From the NCBI GenBank assembly GCA_032622095.1, contig CP136067.1, forward strand, positions 92,804,707-92,868,706: DNA of 64,000 nt. Direction: 5' to 3'. The notes below the pieces were generated by a model. The model made no database searches and was not told the origin of the DNA. It saw only the letters and a list, made by a program, of their open reading frames with translations. Numbering within the stretch: position 1 is the first letter of the stretch; each line of letters begins with the position of its first letter. Position numbers and translations under genes: made by a program. Origin of the DNA: Siphonodentalium dalli. Taxonomy: Eukaryota > Mollusca > Scaphopoda > Gadilida > Siphonodentaliidae. Shown here in pieces: positions 1 through 11,944 of this stretch.

Positions 1-934
1 ATACATGGGGAGAACGACACCTGAAAAGCCATGTGCTTACTGTCGTTCTCCCTTTCTACCAGATATCACATATTACCATTATGCATTATATTAATTCATT
101 GTGTATTCCCTCGTTCAATTTATATTATGTATATTATATATTTGGTGGATAAATAAACTATGCTTAAACCAGATATGAATCCATAACACTACTTCAAACA
201 TCCTGCACCGAAATTGGACGATGTACATCATGTTATTCTCACGCTGCTTTCCACACATATGACCCTGACTGATCTCCAGTTGAACTGAATATGGTGATTT
301 GCCTTTCTTGGCTTACAATCATTTCTGAGTCCATAAACTCAGAATATTTAATATTCAGTTAATTTGAAGTGAGGTAATCTGTGAGATAATCAGGCCCGTA
401 AGAACATTTAGCTTTCTTGGCAGTGGGTGGTTAATTTTGTATGCGTGTTATGCTTCCTTTTCCTATTCAACAAGATTTGTATTTAAATTCATCTTCTTTT
501 TTTTACAAAACCCACTACATTTATCACGAAGTCTGGGCAGCTAGTCATGAGATACCGGTCAACAAAAATGTTGTCAGTTGGAAAGCAACAAGTTTTACAA
601 TCGATTTTCTCGACCATTCATACGCGTAGGCGTTGTGCACGTGTAAGATGGAGAGTGGTCGAACGGTGGAAAATATTCGACCTGTTTGTATTAAAAGAAA
701 TGCCATAACAAATGCAACCTTCTTGAGCTGCGTTTTCCAAATGCATGACAATTCAAACTGTTGAACACTTTGTCCAATGTCAGGGAAGGGTGAGAAACCT
801 AACCCCTGTTGCCACGACACGTCGTGCATGTCCAACTGGTCATGTAAGGCGACACATGCGTGCGATTACTAGGCCTAGTTGATATATTGTTTCGACGTGC
901 AAACCAGCATATTATGTTTCACGTTTCTTGACAG
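1..934. other. Left flank and intron 1 of lectin copy 1
   Basis: No exon is seen here. From about position 822 the sequence aligns with the end of intron 1 in the second lectin gene (about 38745 onward), including the tract just before the acceptor TTCTTGACAG at 925-934. By analogy exon 1 of this gene copy lies left of the window. Positions 1-820 contain only short chance open frames and no repeat family I recognise. Confidence 0.6.
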
Positions 935-1022
935 ATAAAGCACAGCTCATCGTGCGCAAGAGGCGACGTGATGCTGAACAGTGATATAGCGGACGATGGT
1001 CACCACTGCAAAAGAGTAGCTG
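935..1022 (+). CDS. Lectin copy 1, exon 2 (short two-cysteine exon)
   Basis: An 88-base exon bounded by the acceptor TTCTTGACAG and the donor GTAAAT at 1023. Read in phase 0 it is open for 29 codons and ends in phase 1 (one G carried to the next exon). It encodes two cysteines (residues 7 and 25 of the exon) that probably pair just ahead of the lectin fold. The homologous exon of copy 2 (38871-38958) has exactly the same length, phase and cysteine spacing, and most differences keep the frame open, which is strong evidence that this is coding. The carried G joins AG at 3840 to make a Glu codon. The upstream exon 1 is not in the window. The function is inferred: a linker between an N-terminal PAN-like segment and the lectin domain of a secreted protein. 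Confidence 0.75.
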
Positions 1023-1609
1023 GTAAATATATAAAGATTTTACAACAAATTAGAGCACAATGACATAGATAAAACGATTACCTTTCTTGACGAGGGTGGT
1101 CCACATTCGAAAACGCATATTTGTGATAATTCTTAATTATTCCTCTAGTTTTATTTTGACCTTTGCACTGTGAATGCTTATTTTAAAGGTATGTGAATCG
1201 CTTCGGCTTTTGGGTACGTTTACACAACCGATTCGACATGGATTCAAGTCACGAACTAAACCTACTCATCGTACTCACCTTTACCAAGATCGGATGCTAA
1301 ACATTTGCCCATGCTCAAGCATTTAATCTAACAAATACACCCGCCACGTCCCGATGAATAACAACAAACGTTCTCAGAAAACAAAATATGTTTTCACTTC
1401 AATAAGTGTATTAGGGCATCGCGATTATCTATTGACACATGTTACTTTGACAAACCGTGACAAAAGCGTATGTTTATTTTCAATTATGCACAATTCGTGT
1501 ACTGGTGGTTACTTCTTACTTTAGAAACACACATACACACCCGAGTGACCAAACAAGATATTAGCACGTTGTCAACGTTAAACTTCAATGGCAAAATTGG
1601 CTCCTTTGT

Positions 1610-3170
1610 CAGAAAATTAATCGTCGTAAGCAGGTCAATTTGACCATCTCACAATTATTGTGCAGTTTGTTTGGAGTATTGGCAGAATAGGAAAATTATG
1701 CCAGCTTGCAAACTGGCTCCTGATTTCATGTTGGCCTCACCAATGTGCAGCTTGAAATATTGAAGTCACAATTGTACACATAGTGTCAACAGAGCAATAG
1801 CAATCGTAATCAGGATCCACGCTAAACCCATAACTACATTAGCAAATATTTTGGCAAATGAATATAGTATTTGCCAAATTATTTAGAAATTGCATGCCAA
1901 ATGCTTCCCAGTTTCTGCAACATTGACTATTATATTTCGACAATCGTTATTTGAGCGAATTTTTATATCCATAGGAAAGCAGTTGGTTGTTAGGTATGCT
2001 CGCCTATTTATTGAGGTTGATCACACAACAAAACCAATAACCGAACAATGATATTTCAGAAGGGTTGCTTGACTCAGAAAGACACATCAAAACAAAGATT
2101 ATATTTGTCAACGCCATACCAATACGCCTCCACCATAATGCTGTCAGATTAACTGTAAATATATAGAGGTGCTAACTGTTCTTTAACCTCATAAAATACC
2201 ACATATACAATTAACTTTCTCGATGAAATTACTTGCAAACACCTTCGCCAAATGCAAATATTATTTGTCAAATGTCAATTATTTTTGCCATTGGCAAATG
2301 TGGAACGTGGCAGTGTGAAACCTGAAGACAAAATGCATATATCCGTGATTTGTATTTCACTGTTTATAAAAATAATTGTGTGTCTGGTATTAGACTACTT
2401 CCTTAGTGTCACATAAGGCTCATTAAATTAACATTTTTGTCAAGTCAGTGTGATCATACCTATCTCAAAAGTATTGTGCAATTTGTTTGGAACATTGGCA
2501 AAAGAGAACAAGTGTGCCAACTAGCTAAATGTCTCCTAATTTCACGTTGGCCTCAGACAGCTTAACATCTTGATGTTACAATTAGACATATATGTTCTTC
2601 ATCAGGATCAGGATCCACGTTGGACCGATATTTGCTTTGCCAAATATATTGCCCAATGAATATAGTGTTTGGCAAATAATTTTATAAATTGGCAGATGCT
2701 ATCCTTTTCTCCAACATTACATCTTATTTTTCGACAATCGGTATATGAGCGACTTTCGATATCGATACGAAAGCAGTTAGTTATAACATTTTAGAAGGGT
2801 TGCTTCCCTAGAACGGCACATCAACACAAAGAGGATTAATTATATAAACACTACTACAATAGATACTAGTAATCCCCCATCAGTGGAAGCTATAGTGCTA
2901 CCAACTTGAATGCATCTTGATAGAGGTGATCATTTGTCTCAACTATTATGAAACACCATTAATGCGATGATATTTATTGACCAATATTTTTCACCTTAAT
3001 GAAATAAAAAATAACCTGCAAATCTTTTGACCAAATGCACATATTTGTTTGCCAAATTAATGTAGATTATGTTTACCATTGGAAAATTTGGCAAATAGCA
3101 GCTCGATCCCTGATGCTACATGTATATAGACATAATACACAGTTCGTGGATCTGTTTCTAGACCTAGTTT
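1610..3170. repeat. Diverged tandem duplication, unit about 820 bp
   Basis: Two successive units (about 1617-2370 and 2430-3170) share ordered landmarks. Each has a TTGTGCARTTTGTTTGGA stretch, then GTTGGCCTCA, then a block rich in TTTGGCAAAT/ATTTGCCAAA, then a CGACAATCG segment, then a GAAAGCAGTTRGTT segment and finally TTTGCCATTGG-like sequence. The offset between matching landmarks is about 815-820 bp. No open frame is conserved, so I read this as a non-coding duplication inside the intron. Only the second unit's 3' end can be matched in copy 2 (about 40470-40740). Confidence 0.65.
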
Positions 3171-3620
3171 TTGTTTAATATTATACAAGGTCCCTAATGC
3201 CACCTAACATTTCACCTAACAACAGAATGTTTTTGACACGTGTGTTATCTGGAGATAAGGCGCTGTGGTCGTTGGGACACAATGCATCAACCGCTAAGCG
3301 GTTCTCACTAAATGTGCCCCAAACTCGCAGTGCCGTATCCTCTACAACACGCACACCACTACATTCATTTATTTTATTTATATACATTTTTGATGATTTA
3401 TTCCCATAAACAAGCTGTATGTATTCTGATTTATGTTCACAAAATATGCCGACAATTTGATATTAGCCCACGCAGCACATTAAGTCAACACAAAATAACA
3501 TTATTCAAGTACTTAGCAACGATCACGTGATATAAATTACTGGCTTCAGTATCAATTCGGCTGAACTTTTCAAATCATGCTCAGTTATTGGCCTTACAAT
3601 CACTCATATAGTCCATATGG

Positions 3621-3650
3621 GGGTCCGGGCTGGTCCGGGCTGGTCCGGGA
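3621..3650. repeat. GC-rich 10-bp tandem repeat
   Basis: Three back-to-back copies of GGTCCGGGCT (the last ends GGTCCGGGAG) sit within otherwise AT-rich intron sequence about 190 bp before exon 3 of lectin copy 1. Confidence 0.8.
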
Positions 3651-3839
3651 GGTGTTTAGTCACACCGCTCAGTTACTATGCTGATCGCTTTTGGTGATAA
3701 AGTCAACAATTTGTGACGCCTTGTTCGTGTTACGGACTGTGTTATTGGGATATGAAACAATTGAGCAATCACCGAACAGGATTTGGTGTAACGGAAAGTC
3801 TATGTAAATATTAAATGATCAGTATCTACCATATTTCAG

Positions 3840-4010
3840 AGATATGCGAGGTCGGCCAGTACATAATTGGAGGCCGATGTGTCGCATTTGAGAGAGGACC
3901 AGCTACGTGGTACGAAGCGCGCGACAAATGCGTACAAATGGGCGGCAGACTGGTAGTTATTGATTCCCAGGCGACACACGATGCACTCAGGGAACTCGTC
4001 ATACAAAAGA
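3840..4010 (+). CDS. Lectin copy 1, exon 3 (N-terminal half of the C-type lectin domain)
   Basis: A 171-base exon with acceptor ATATTTCAG and donor GTGAGT, flanked on both sides by phase-1 introns. It encodes the first half of a long-form C-type lectin domain: a Cys pair in ICEVGQYIIGGRC, an aromatic/Trp-Tyr helix (TWYEARDKC) and the conserved GGRLVVID strand, followed by the HDALRELV helix. The homologous exon of copy 2 is the same length, with about ten amino-acid replacements in 57. The conserved Cys of the RDKC motif normally pairs with the final Cys in exon 4. The expected product is a secreted carbohydrate-binding protein of innate-immunity type. The exon itself is intact; whether the gene is functional depends on exon 4, whose acceptor has been damaged. 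Confidence 0.85.
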
Positions 4011-6098
4011 GTGAGTTAATACATAAAATATAATAGTGTAATATATTTGCTAATATACAATGACTGCCACGTTCAACAACAAAGGCACCTTTCGTGTTAA
4101 TGAACATGGTTGGTATTCAGTGACATTCTCATACCATTGGCCGGCAGTCAAGTGTTCGCGGTATTGCATCGTATTGGGGTTGATGTTCTATCTTATATGT
4201 TGCTTTTATTGCATGATGCCTTAAAATCAGTTTACGTGCATTACAGCTACACTTGTCGAAAAAGAGTCGGCCACAAAGAACGAAATTTATATTCAAAGGG
4301 CAAATACTAGACATGATATACAACGTTAACCATGTGGACATATTGGCTGGATGTTGCTTTTTTGGGGGTGTCAAGCGTCGAATTTTCAAGTAGATTTTGG
4401 TCAAGTTTATTTGAACGTTGGTTACAGTCTTAAAACTGAAGTGAACTGAAAGGTGGCTTAAGGTGGAACACGATTACCTAAAACATATTGACATCGAGTA
4501 AGATGGTAAAGAATTAACGAAGCCTACAAATACGAAAACCGACAATTCAGCCTCTCATAATGGTAATTTAATGCTATAAGAACATAATCTAGAACTATGC
4601 TGTGCTAGTTCGTTTCGTGTAGAAGCTATCGATTTGCGGCAATGATGGCCGTAGTGACTGGCATATTGATTTACCCCAATTTCTCAAATTCCTCAAGGCT
4701 GCCAGCTAGTCAGTTGGCGGATTCTTCAGAATGGTGCTCAAGATCACCGAAATCCACTGAGAAAAACAATTTATACACGAGAACAAGCATTTTTGACTTG
4801 GTGGCATGACTATACCTGAAATATATTCACATCGAGTATGATGGTCTAGAATTAACAAAACAAGTAGCCACGTCCCTGCTAGCTCGTTATTTACACTGAT
4901 TTAATGTTTCCATTCGTTGTACAGTTCTGGGTCTGTAATGTCGAATAACACAGAATAGCCTCGTGCTATTAATATGACATTAGAACATAAAACACAAACA
5001 AACATACACGTTTTCACCCTTGCACATGCACACCCGCCCTAAAGATGGGCCATGTGCCGGCCTGTCCGAATGATAATTGGGATATTTTCAAGCAGAAACG
5101 GTCAAAATGTGAAGTATATCAATCGCATCTTTGACATCCCAGATCTGCGTTTGGCGACATATCGATCTGCGGCGTTGATACCCGAAATTATGGTGGGTAC
5201 TCACACTTGGACGCATATAGAATTTTTGCCAACCGCTCTGCAAGCTATATAATTTTATGGTTATAATTAAACATATAATTTTATATTGATACACGCATTA
5301 TCCGCCATCTATGACTGATAATTATGTTTCAAACGAACTACATAGCGTCAAAAATTGTCTACTATTTATGATAAAATCGGAAATGAGACGGAATTTCTAT
5401 TAATTTATCGGAATGAGAGCAAGCTATGGTCGCTATCCCATTGAGGGAACATTCTTCTTTGCGAAATTATGTTTTGAATAGTGGATATCACCATTTAACT
5501 GGGAGATATATAGCTTCATCCGAGTGAAGATGTCTTCATTTACAAAAAACGCAATTCTCGGATTTGGTGATACCCTCGGGTTTGGCGATACCACGTACAC
5601 GGGGGTGAGCTATGTACTTTTGAACTGATGGTCGGCAGTACTGTAATTGACAGGGTAGTCTGACTCGACGAAATTCTAATGCAACATCGAAATTCCCTTT
5701 TGAATCACATGAATTATTGAAGAGTTTATAATATGCATTGTCATATCACTCGATGCTGCTCTAATTTATGCAGCGGAACGTAAGCAAGAAAGTATTACGT
5801 GGATTGGCAATTTATGATTATATTATACTTTATAACTGAATGGGTTACCCATCTGGAACAGAAATAGTTACAGTGTCATCTTCGGTTCAAATCATTTAGC
5901 ATTACCGCATGCGTATAATCAGTTGCAAGTTTGCATTATTCCAATATCGGACGTTTTGTTTATTGAATTCAATATCGAAATTATCAGCTGCAATATGGAG
6001 CAATGTCTAATAATGGACCCGCATGTGCGGTTTATCAAACACCGGGTCTGTCATCGCAATGGACCAACGAAAAGTAGTCGCCGAACGGCACGTTTAAG
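4011..6098 (+). other. Lectin copy 1, intron 3
   Basis: A roughly 2.1-kb intron. Blocks at about 4040-4110, 4440-4650 and 5700-6098 align with intron 3 of copy 2 (about 41780-41850, 42130-42375 and 49035-49530). The middle of the copy 2 intron is instead filled by transposon debris. No exon-like sequence was found here; the short open frames are not conserved. Confidence 0.6.
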
Positions 6099-6352
6099 TA
6101 TGTGAACTATTGTTACTTGTGTCTACCTTCTCTGATGTCTGGATAGATGGTAGCGATGAAGCTGTGGAGGGCAGCTGGGTCATCTGGGATGGGAGTAACC
6201 TCCCTTGGATCTCGTGGACAGGAATACAACCAGACAACAGGTATACCAAGGAGCACTGTATGGATCTCAGGAGGAGCCAGCCCTTCCACATGAACGACGG
6301 TGAATGCCAATGGGGAAGACCATATATGTGTGAGCTGGACTTTGGAGCATGA
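6099..6352 (+). pseudogene. Lectin copy 1, exon 4 (C-terminal half of the lectin domain, normal acceptor lost)
   Basis: The body from about 6121 encodes the second half of a C-type lectin domain: VWIDG, EGSWVIWDGSNLPW, a QPD ligand triplet, then HC, MNDGEC and YMCEL, ending in TGA at 6350-6352. QPD is the triplet associated with galactose-type binding in this family, and MND takes the place of the usual WND. Compared with copy 2, about 19 bases are missing at 6120/6121, removing the polypyrimidine tract, the CAG acceptor and the first few codons. The nearest upstream AG (TTTAAG, ending at 6098) happens to be phase-compatible and would insert a short hydrophobic stretch, so the gene is not certainly dead; I used that position as the start. 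The reading frame of the body is intact. I lean toward a recently damaged or alternatively spliced gene. Confidence 0.7.
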
Positions 6353-6380
6353 GTGTGGAATCAATGTAGGACATATGCAA

Positions 6381-6386
6381 AATAAA
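6381..6386 (+). terminator. Poly(A) signal of lectin copy 1
   Basis: AATAAA lies 29 bases after the stop codon. The same hexamer is at the same distance after the stop of copy 2 (49831). Confidence 0.65.
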
Positions 6387-6825
6387 AATGGAACATCAAG
6401 CGTTTCTAATTATTATTATGGGTGGTTACCCTCTTGATACGAAATGCTCAGTGACGAGTAATTCCTTTAGGAAATGTTCAAATCATAATTCCATCAAACC
6501 GGTCGGAGAACATGAATCCGTCTACACAAATACTACACAAATATACCTTATATCTGATTAATATTTCCACAGTACCTATGTAGATAAATACTAGACTATT
6601 GCGAGCTACACCGAATTATATTTAGGAAAGCAAGGCTTAAGTATTATTTCTAATTGTGAATGTAATATAATTGTAATGCGGAAAATAGCAATTAGTGGTA
6701 ATGAAGTAATGCGGTAAATACTAATTATTGGTAATGATGCAAATTAGTAGTCACATACCTCCTACCACGCACCGTCCAGGCAAATACATATTGAGAGCAG
6801 CGAGGACAGCCAGAAATACAAGAGG

Positions 6826-7002
6826 GTCATGCTATGTGTACCCGAATGACGATTGATGTCCATGAGAGAGAACATATATCCGTGAGTCGAACGTTGGAGC
6901 ATGCGAAAAGCATGCTAGTTGTAAGGACGTCGTGTATGAGTACATCGCTATTCACGTGAACATAAGAATCGATCCAATGATAAACATATTTAAAATAACA
7001 TT
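6826..7002 (+). pseudogene. Relic lectin terminal exon, locus 1
   Basis: This stretch resembles the end of the lectin exon 4: a CCCGAATGACGATTGATGTC part corresponds to the MNDGGCQ region, and near its end GATCCAATG..AACATATTTAAAATAA corresponds to the exon-4 3' untranslated region. In-frame stops and a roughly 65-base internal interruption rule out coding function. The equivalent relic is present at 50192-50378, so it predates the duplication of the locus. Confidence 0.5.
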
Positions 7003-9725
7003 GGATCACCATGATAATCGTGTGTCGTCGATAGTGGACACGTTTGTATTGATCGTTCTTAACGTGCAACAGACCGAGGCCAGCTAACATTGTGGCAACC
7101 ATGTTATACATGTATCTCCAAACAAAATCCCTCTATCTTTCCACGGGAAATTTCGTTAGCTGTCATGAGATGTGAAACGCGGCTGACCATGGTGTTAAAT
7201 CAGATACATAATTATGCGTTTAAACTGTCATTGGTGAATACATACTGCCACATAATAACGAATTTATAGTTTAAGGTAGATTAGTTTGTTTTATATGTTA
7301 ACCCTTACAGGTAAGTTGGTGTCTGACCAGGTGACACATCTGCCAGCGTCAGCAAAACTCACACTTAGCTCTCCGGAATGGCAATTCAGAATGGAGGACT
7401 AGCTGACGGACTATACAGTATGTCTGTCAACTTAGGTATAGTGAAATAAATAATTGCTTACAACCTATCCATAGGATAGGATAGGATAACTTTATTCACA
7501 ATATACACACACGTATAGCAAACATATTATCAACAATAAATACAGGTATGTTGTATATTGCTCGGGGTAGCATAGCCCTGCCAGGCTGTCTTCCTACCAT
7601 CCCCGGTGGTATGGGTATCGGTATGATTGTTTAATGATGGCGTATGTGAGCGTTCATCTCCGTGTGAGCGCACAGACTATATCGTAGCATGTGGAAATAG
7701 TATCAAGGGCGTGTTACAGACGTGTTGAATTTTATGGGTACCAACCCGGACCATTGTTCATAACAATAACTAAAATATTATTGCGTGGTTCACCGGGGAG
7801 GCAGTTCCTGTGGTCCTGTCGAGTATGTCGTGTAACTTGTAGACATTAAACTGTCATTTTCCGAAGAAAACAAATCATAAACATTATGTATTTTGACTGG
7901 GAGATAGCTTAGGGTTGGTTATAATATAATGTTCTATATGGTGTTTTATCATTTGAATTTATAACAAGTTATAACTGAACTTATCACAACAAGTTATTTA
8001 AACTGCAGCTGCCACCGAGTTATCACTTCTGAAACCATACTCATTATTATACAAGTAAAAGTGTCATTTGACATCAATGTAACGAACTCTTCCCTAATTA
8101 TGTGTGTTTGTCAGCATTCTCCCTATTTCCTTGTCGCTACACTATGTGGCCATTTACCCTACAAGCTACACGACATAAGTTTCATGCAAAACCTCTCTCT
8201 TTGTAACACGCGTTACATGTTTCTACAATATTTTATTCTAAACACGACTTACGAGTCTTGGATACAAATATCCAATATCTCTCGCCCCGAAGGTGTGTGA
8301 TACGACTGGGTCCTGCTAATTTATAAATTGAGCAAACTGATGATGTTAACAGAAAGTACCGTAATATTTTCTTAATTTGTCTTTGACTTTTTCGCGATGT
8401 TACGATAATCTGAACATATCCAGGAAAAGCCATTCCAAAACATATTTATTGCAGAATATTTTTAATACGGGTTGTATTAGTTGTTGAAAATCGACTATAA
8501 TCAAGATGGTTATTCGTGTCGTTTGAGAAACATCAAAGCATGCATTATTATATTTTACAAAAGATATATGTTCTTGAATGTTTCATACACACATTGGTTT
8601 TTCTTCTCAACTCGCTTGGATTAGCCAAAACCCGCGAAAATTACAATTTAGAAAAAAATAGCGGTACTGAATCAGTTTGCCCTACCCGCATCATAGCAAT
8701 TCTGCAAGACAACCATAATAATAGCATATTAGCAGGACCACTCGACCAGGGATGATATTGAGTTCATTCATATTCATTTATCTATTTTATCGTTTAGCAG
8801 CGAAACGATTTAGTAAAACAACGTCGCATATCAATCGAAGTACCCGAATAGCACATGCATGCGGGATAACCCAACAACAAGTATTATCCACCTCCTACCC
8901 CTGTCTACTATACAGATAAAGCCCATCAGATAAACCACGCCTCTATCCGTCTACTAGACAGATAAAGTATCCTCTACTAGACAGATAAACTTAAAATATG
9001 CAAGGAAGAAAGGTTACAAGAACTTGGAGCAGTTAACCTCCAGCAGTTCGTGAGTGACGTCACTGGGTCGTGACAACGTTATGGAGCATCATTAGAACGG
9101 ACCATGATGGTTTCCGTTGTTAGTGACAGCGTCCTTAGAAACGTCAACATACACAACGTATTTTCGTGCAACAACTTTCTAAAAGATCAAAGGATGCGCC
9201 CCAAAACGCACTCAAACAGAATTTTTAAATGTTCAGTTGGTGAAATCTATAACTTGAATAAGCAATTGGCAGTTTGTTACTATATAAAGTATAAGATATT
9301 CTTCCGTGAGCTGGTAGTGGTACATTTGCACTGCCGATCTTATAGTGCTGGTGCTAAGTACTGCTAAAATTCAGACTTTCATTCAATTCATTAAAAAGTT
9401 TCAAGCACAAACATCCAAATTCACATGACTGCTATATTCGTACATTTCTGTTTTAGATTTGAACGTTACCAAATCATTTAGATTTTATTAGAAATTACAC
9501 CATGTGCTATGATATTTCCGGCATAATTTAGAAATTATATGGCGGACTATTTCCCGGTACAGTCGATGAATACAAAACTGTTTCATAATTAATTAGTCTC
9601 TACTATACAGATAAAGTCGCTAAGTAGGTCATCGCTTCTCTGTAAGGAGCCTGTGAATTTTGCGATGTTTTTTGACAAAAACTGCGATAAAATACATTTA
9701 AATTCGTTCGGTGAATAAACAGAAC
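7003..9725. other. Right end of the duplicated block, then non-coding sequence
   Basis: Homology with the second lectin locus continues to about 7475 (matching about 50810) and then stops next to a short AGGATAGGATAGG tract (7471-7488). Beyond this I see no gene. A 17-base motif, TCTACTAKACAGATAAA, occurs at 8904, 8950, 8973 and 9599, all on the plus strand. The rest is AT-rich unique-looking sequence. Confidence 0.5.
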
Positions 9726-9861
9726 ATCCACATAGTGCAGCTGAATAAAGAATTTATTTTTGCTCGTATGTGGGCATCTATTTGGCTCGCCTAGAGGCTC
9801 GCCAAATAGATGCCCACATACGCGCAAAAATAAATTCTTTATTCAGCTGCACTATGCGGAT
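9726..9861. repeat. Near-perfect hairpin, 61-bp arms
   Basis: The left arm 9726-9786 and right arm 9801-9861 are reverse complements with two mismatches by eye, around a 14-base loop. Any RNA from either strand would form a long stem. The symmetry produces a short open frame on the minus strand that I do not regard as a gene. Confidence 0.9.
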
Positions 9862-10689
9862 ATTCTCTATTTATGCGTAGCCATATGAGGAGTTTATTAC
9901 CCTGATTCGATGGAGTACACGAGACATTTTGTTCTGGTTGTGTGAAATAAATTTGAATGTTGTTCTCAGTCAGATCAAGCATTGGAACCCATATGTGCCG
10001 TTTTGTTCAAATGGGACACTTTTAGGAATCAGTATCCCTGTTTTGTGTCAACGATTGGTTTTTGATAGCATTACGTTCTATTGTATAGTGGTTGAGGGCT
10101 GATGTGTCATATGTATTCCACATGCGCTATTATTGGAACGGCCAAATCCAAATCGACCAACTTTTTCTGGAAGGTATATTTATATTGATTACAAAAATTA
10201 TTCTTGGCCTTACCGGAATTGGTGGCAGGTATGTATGGTAAGACAATTTGTTAAAGTACCCTACCGAAAAATTAGCCTATTTTCAGCGGTTGACCAGCAA
10301 TACACAATTGGTTAAAGATAATCAAATCACCATCTATTTGTTATCATGGAGCAAATGCTGAATCTAGATCTGAACGGTCTTACTTTTCTGGTTGGAGATT
10401 TCACGACGACATGGTAGATGATGTAACGTTCTGCGTCAACAAATCATGACGATTCAGAGAAACATTCGCCGGTCAACTCTGTACACAACTAGCGCATATC
10501 AGTTTGGAACGAGTGGACTATTTGCTTCCGGGAGGTATTAACTGTATTACATTGTCCCAAACTCCATGCAGCCAGGTCACGGATGCGTGTTTTGGCGTAT
10601 AAAGTTTTTTTCTCTGCGGATTTTGTAAATTCAGGTATCCGACATCAATATTTTATCGGCTGGCCATCTGTCAGCCTTGAGCAATTTTT

Positions 10690-11940
10690 TTTAGCGCCCT
10701 AAAAAGTATACCCCCCCCCCCCAATTTTTTCCCAGACGTAAAACCAGTTACTTGGCATTTGTTGCAAATTCACATGACTAATATAGTAAAATGTATATAT
10801 TTTCATGAAGCTAAGACATTTTGGGTCAAATTTGAAACTCACCACCCAAGATGGCCACCAAAATGGCAGCCGGAAGTTGAAAATATGACATTTTTTCACA
10901 AATATCTTCTAGATCAGTTTATGCTGTTTGGAACTGGTTGAGTAATATGACTTTATTTTGTATTTTGTATATTAACTGACCAATGGAGCAATTAATTATG
11001 CAATTATTGGGGTCCTATCCGTTTGTGATCCCTCAAAAATTCGATTTTACAGAACGCGGTATAAAATTTCACAAAAAATCACAACTGGGATTCTAGTCAT
11101 ATTTCAAAAAGAAATGAACTGAAGGTTGCAATTAAGTGAGGCATACTATTATCTATGAATATTCCAACTAAGTGAAACCAATATTCTTACTTTGGCTCAA
11201 AATGGCTGCCAAAATATGGAAAATGGTAAATATTGCCCTCGGGTGTCCTGCAATCGCTTACAAGTTGTCGTTGATGTACAAAATTGGCTATTATGCCTTC
11301 CATACATTAAATACTAACATGTCTGCTGCACCATGGTTAATTGTTACTGTTGTCATCATTGACATCACGAAAAATTTCGGACTTTTCTCACAAAAACTTG
11401 ACATAAATATCGGCAAACATTAACTTTTCGGTTTTGGACAATTTTTTCTAGTAATATTGTAACTATCTTTGAATTGAAAGGTGTGTATTGTATTGCTCTA
11501 TCTTAAATGTGTCACACTACGGTGTTTATAGACCAAATTGCTCAAGATGGCTTCCAAAATGGCAACCAAATTGGTAATAAGTTATTTTTTTACATATATC
11601 ATTATAGCATTATATATATATAATTATTCTCTGCGTTATACGAAAATGTAGCAAATTGTGACCCATTTGGTTATTATACGTGTTAGTTAATTAACTGACA
11701 ATTAAATGTTCTATTATGGCTGTACCAGTTCCGTATAGGGCATGACAAATTAATTTTAAATTATGGAATTTTGCGGAGAACTTCTTTTGTGATTCTGACC
11801 ATATTATTGGAAGGAAATGGGCAGAACTTTGAGACGGAACTGAGATGAACCATAATATGTGACTCTTCTGGTCCATTATGATAAACAAATATCAACTGGA
11901 TACAGGATGGATGCCAAGATGGTAGCCAGTGAGTTATTCT
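10690..11940. repeat. Degenerate tandem array with AAGATGGC/AAAATGGC motifs, period about 350 bp
   Basis: Motif pairs of the form AAGATGGCNNCCAAAATGGC recur near 10850, 11200, 11541 and (partially) 11918, each followed by AT-rich sequence with similar words. The units are heavily diverged. A C12 run is at 10711-10722. No coding frame is conserved between units. Confidence 0.5.
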
Positions 11941-11944
11941 ATGA

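Larger units (their letters stand above)
1023..3839 (+). other. Lectin copy 1, intron 2
   Basis: A 2.8-kb intron from GTAAAT to ATATTTCAG. It holds a diverged tandem duplication (see 1610-3170) and a short GC-rich repeat at 3621-3650. Its 3' part (about 2850-3215 and 3690-3839) aligns with the corresponding intron of copy 2 (about 40470-40826 and 41410-41566). Between these blocks the two introns differ by insertions. Confidence 0.65.
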
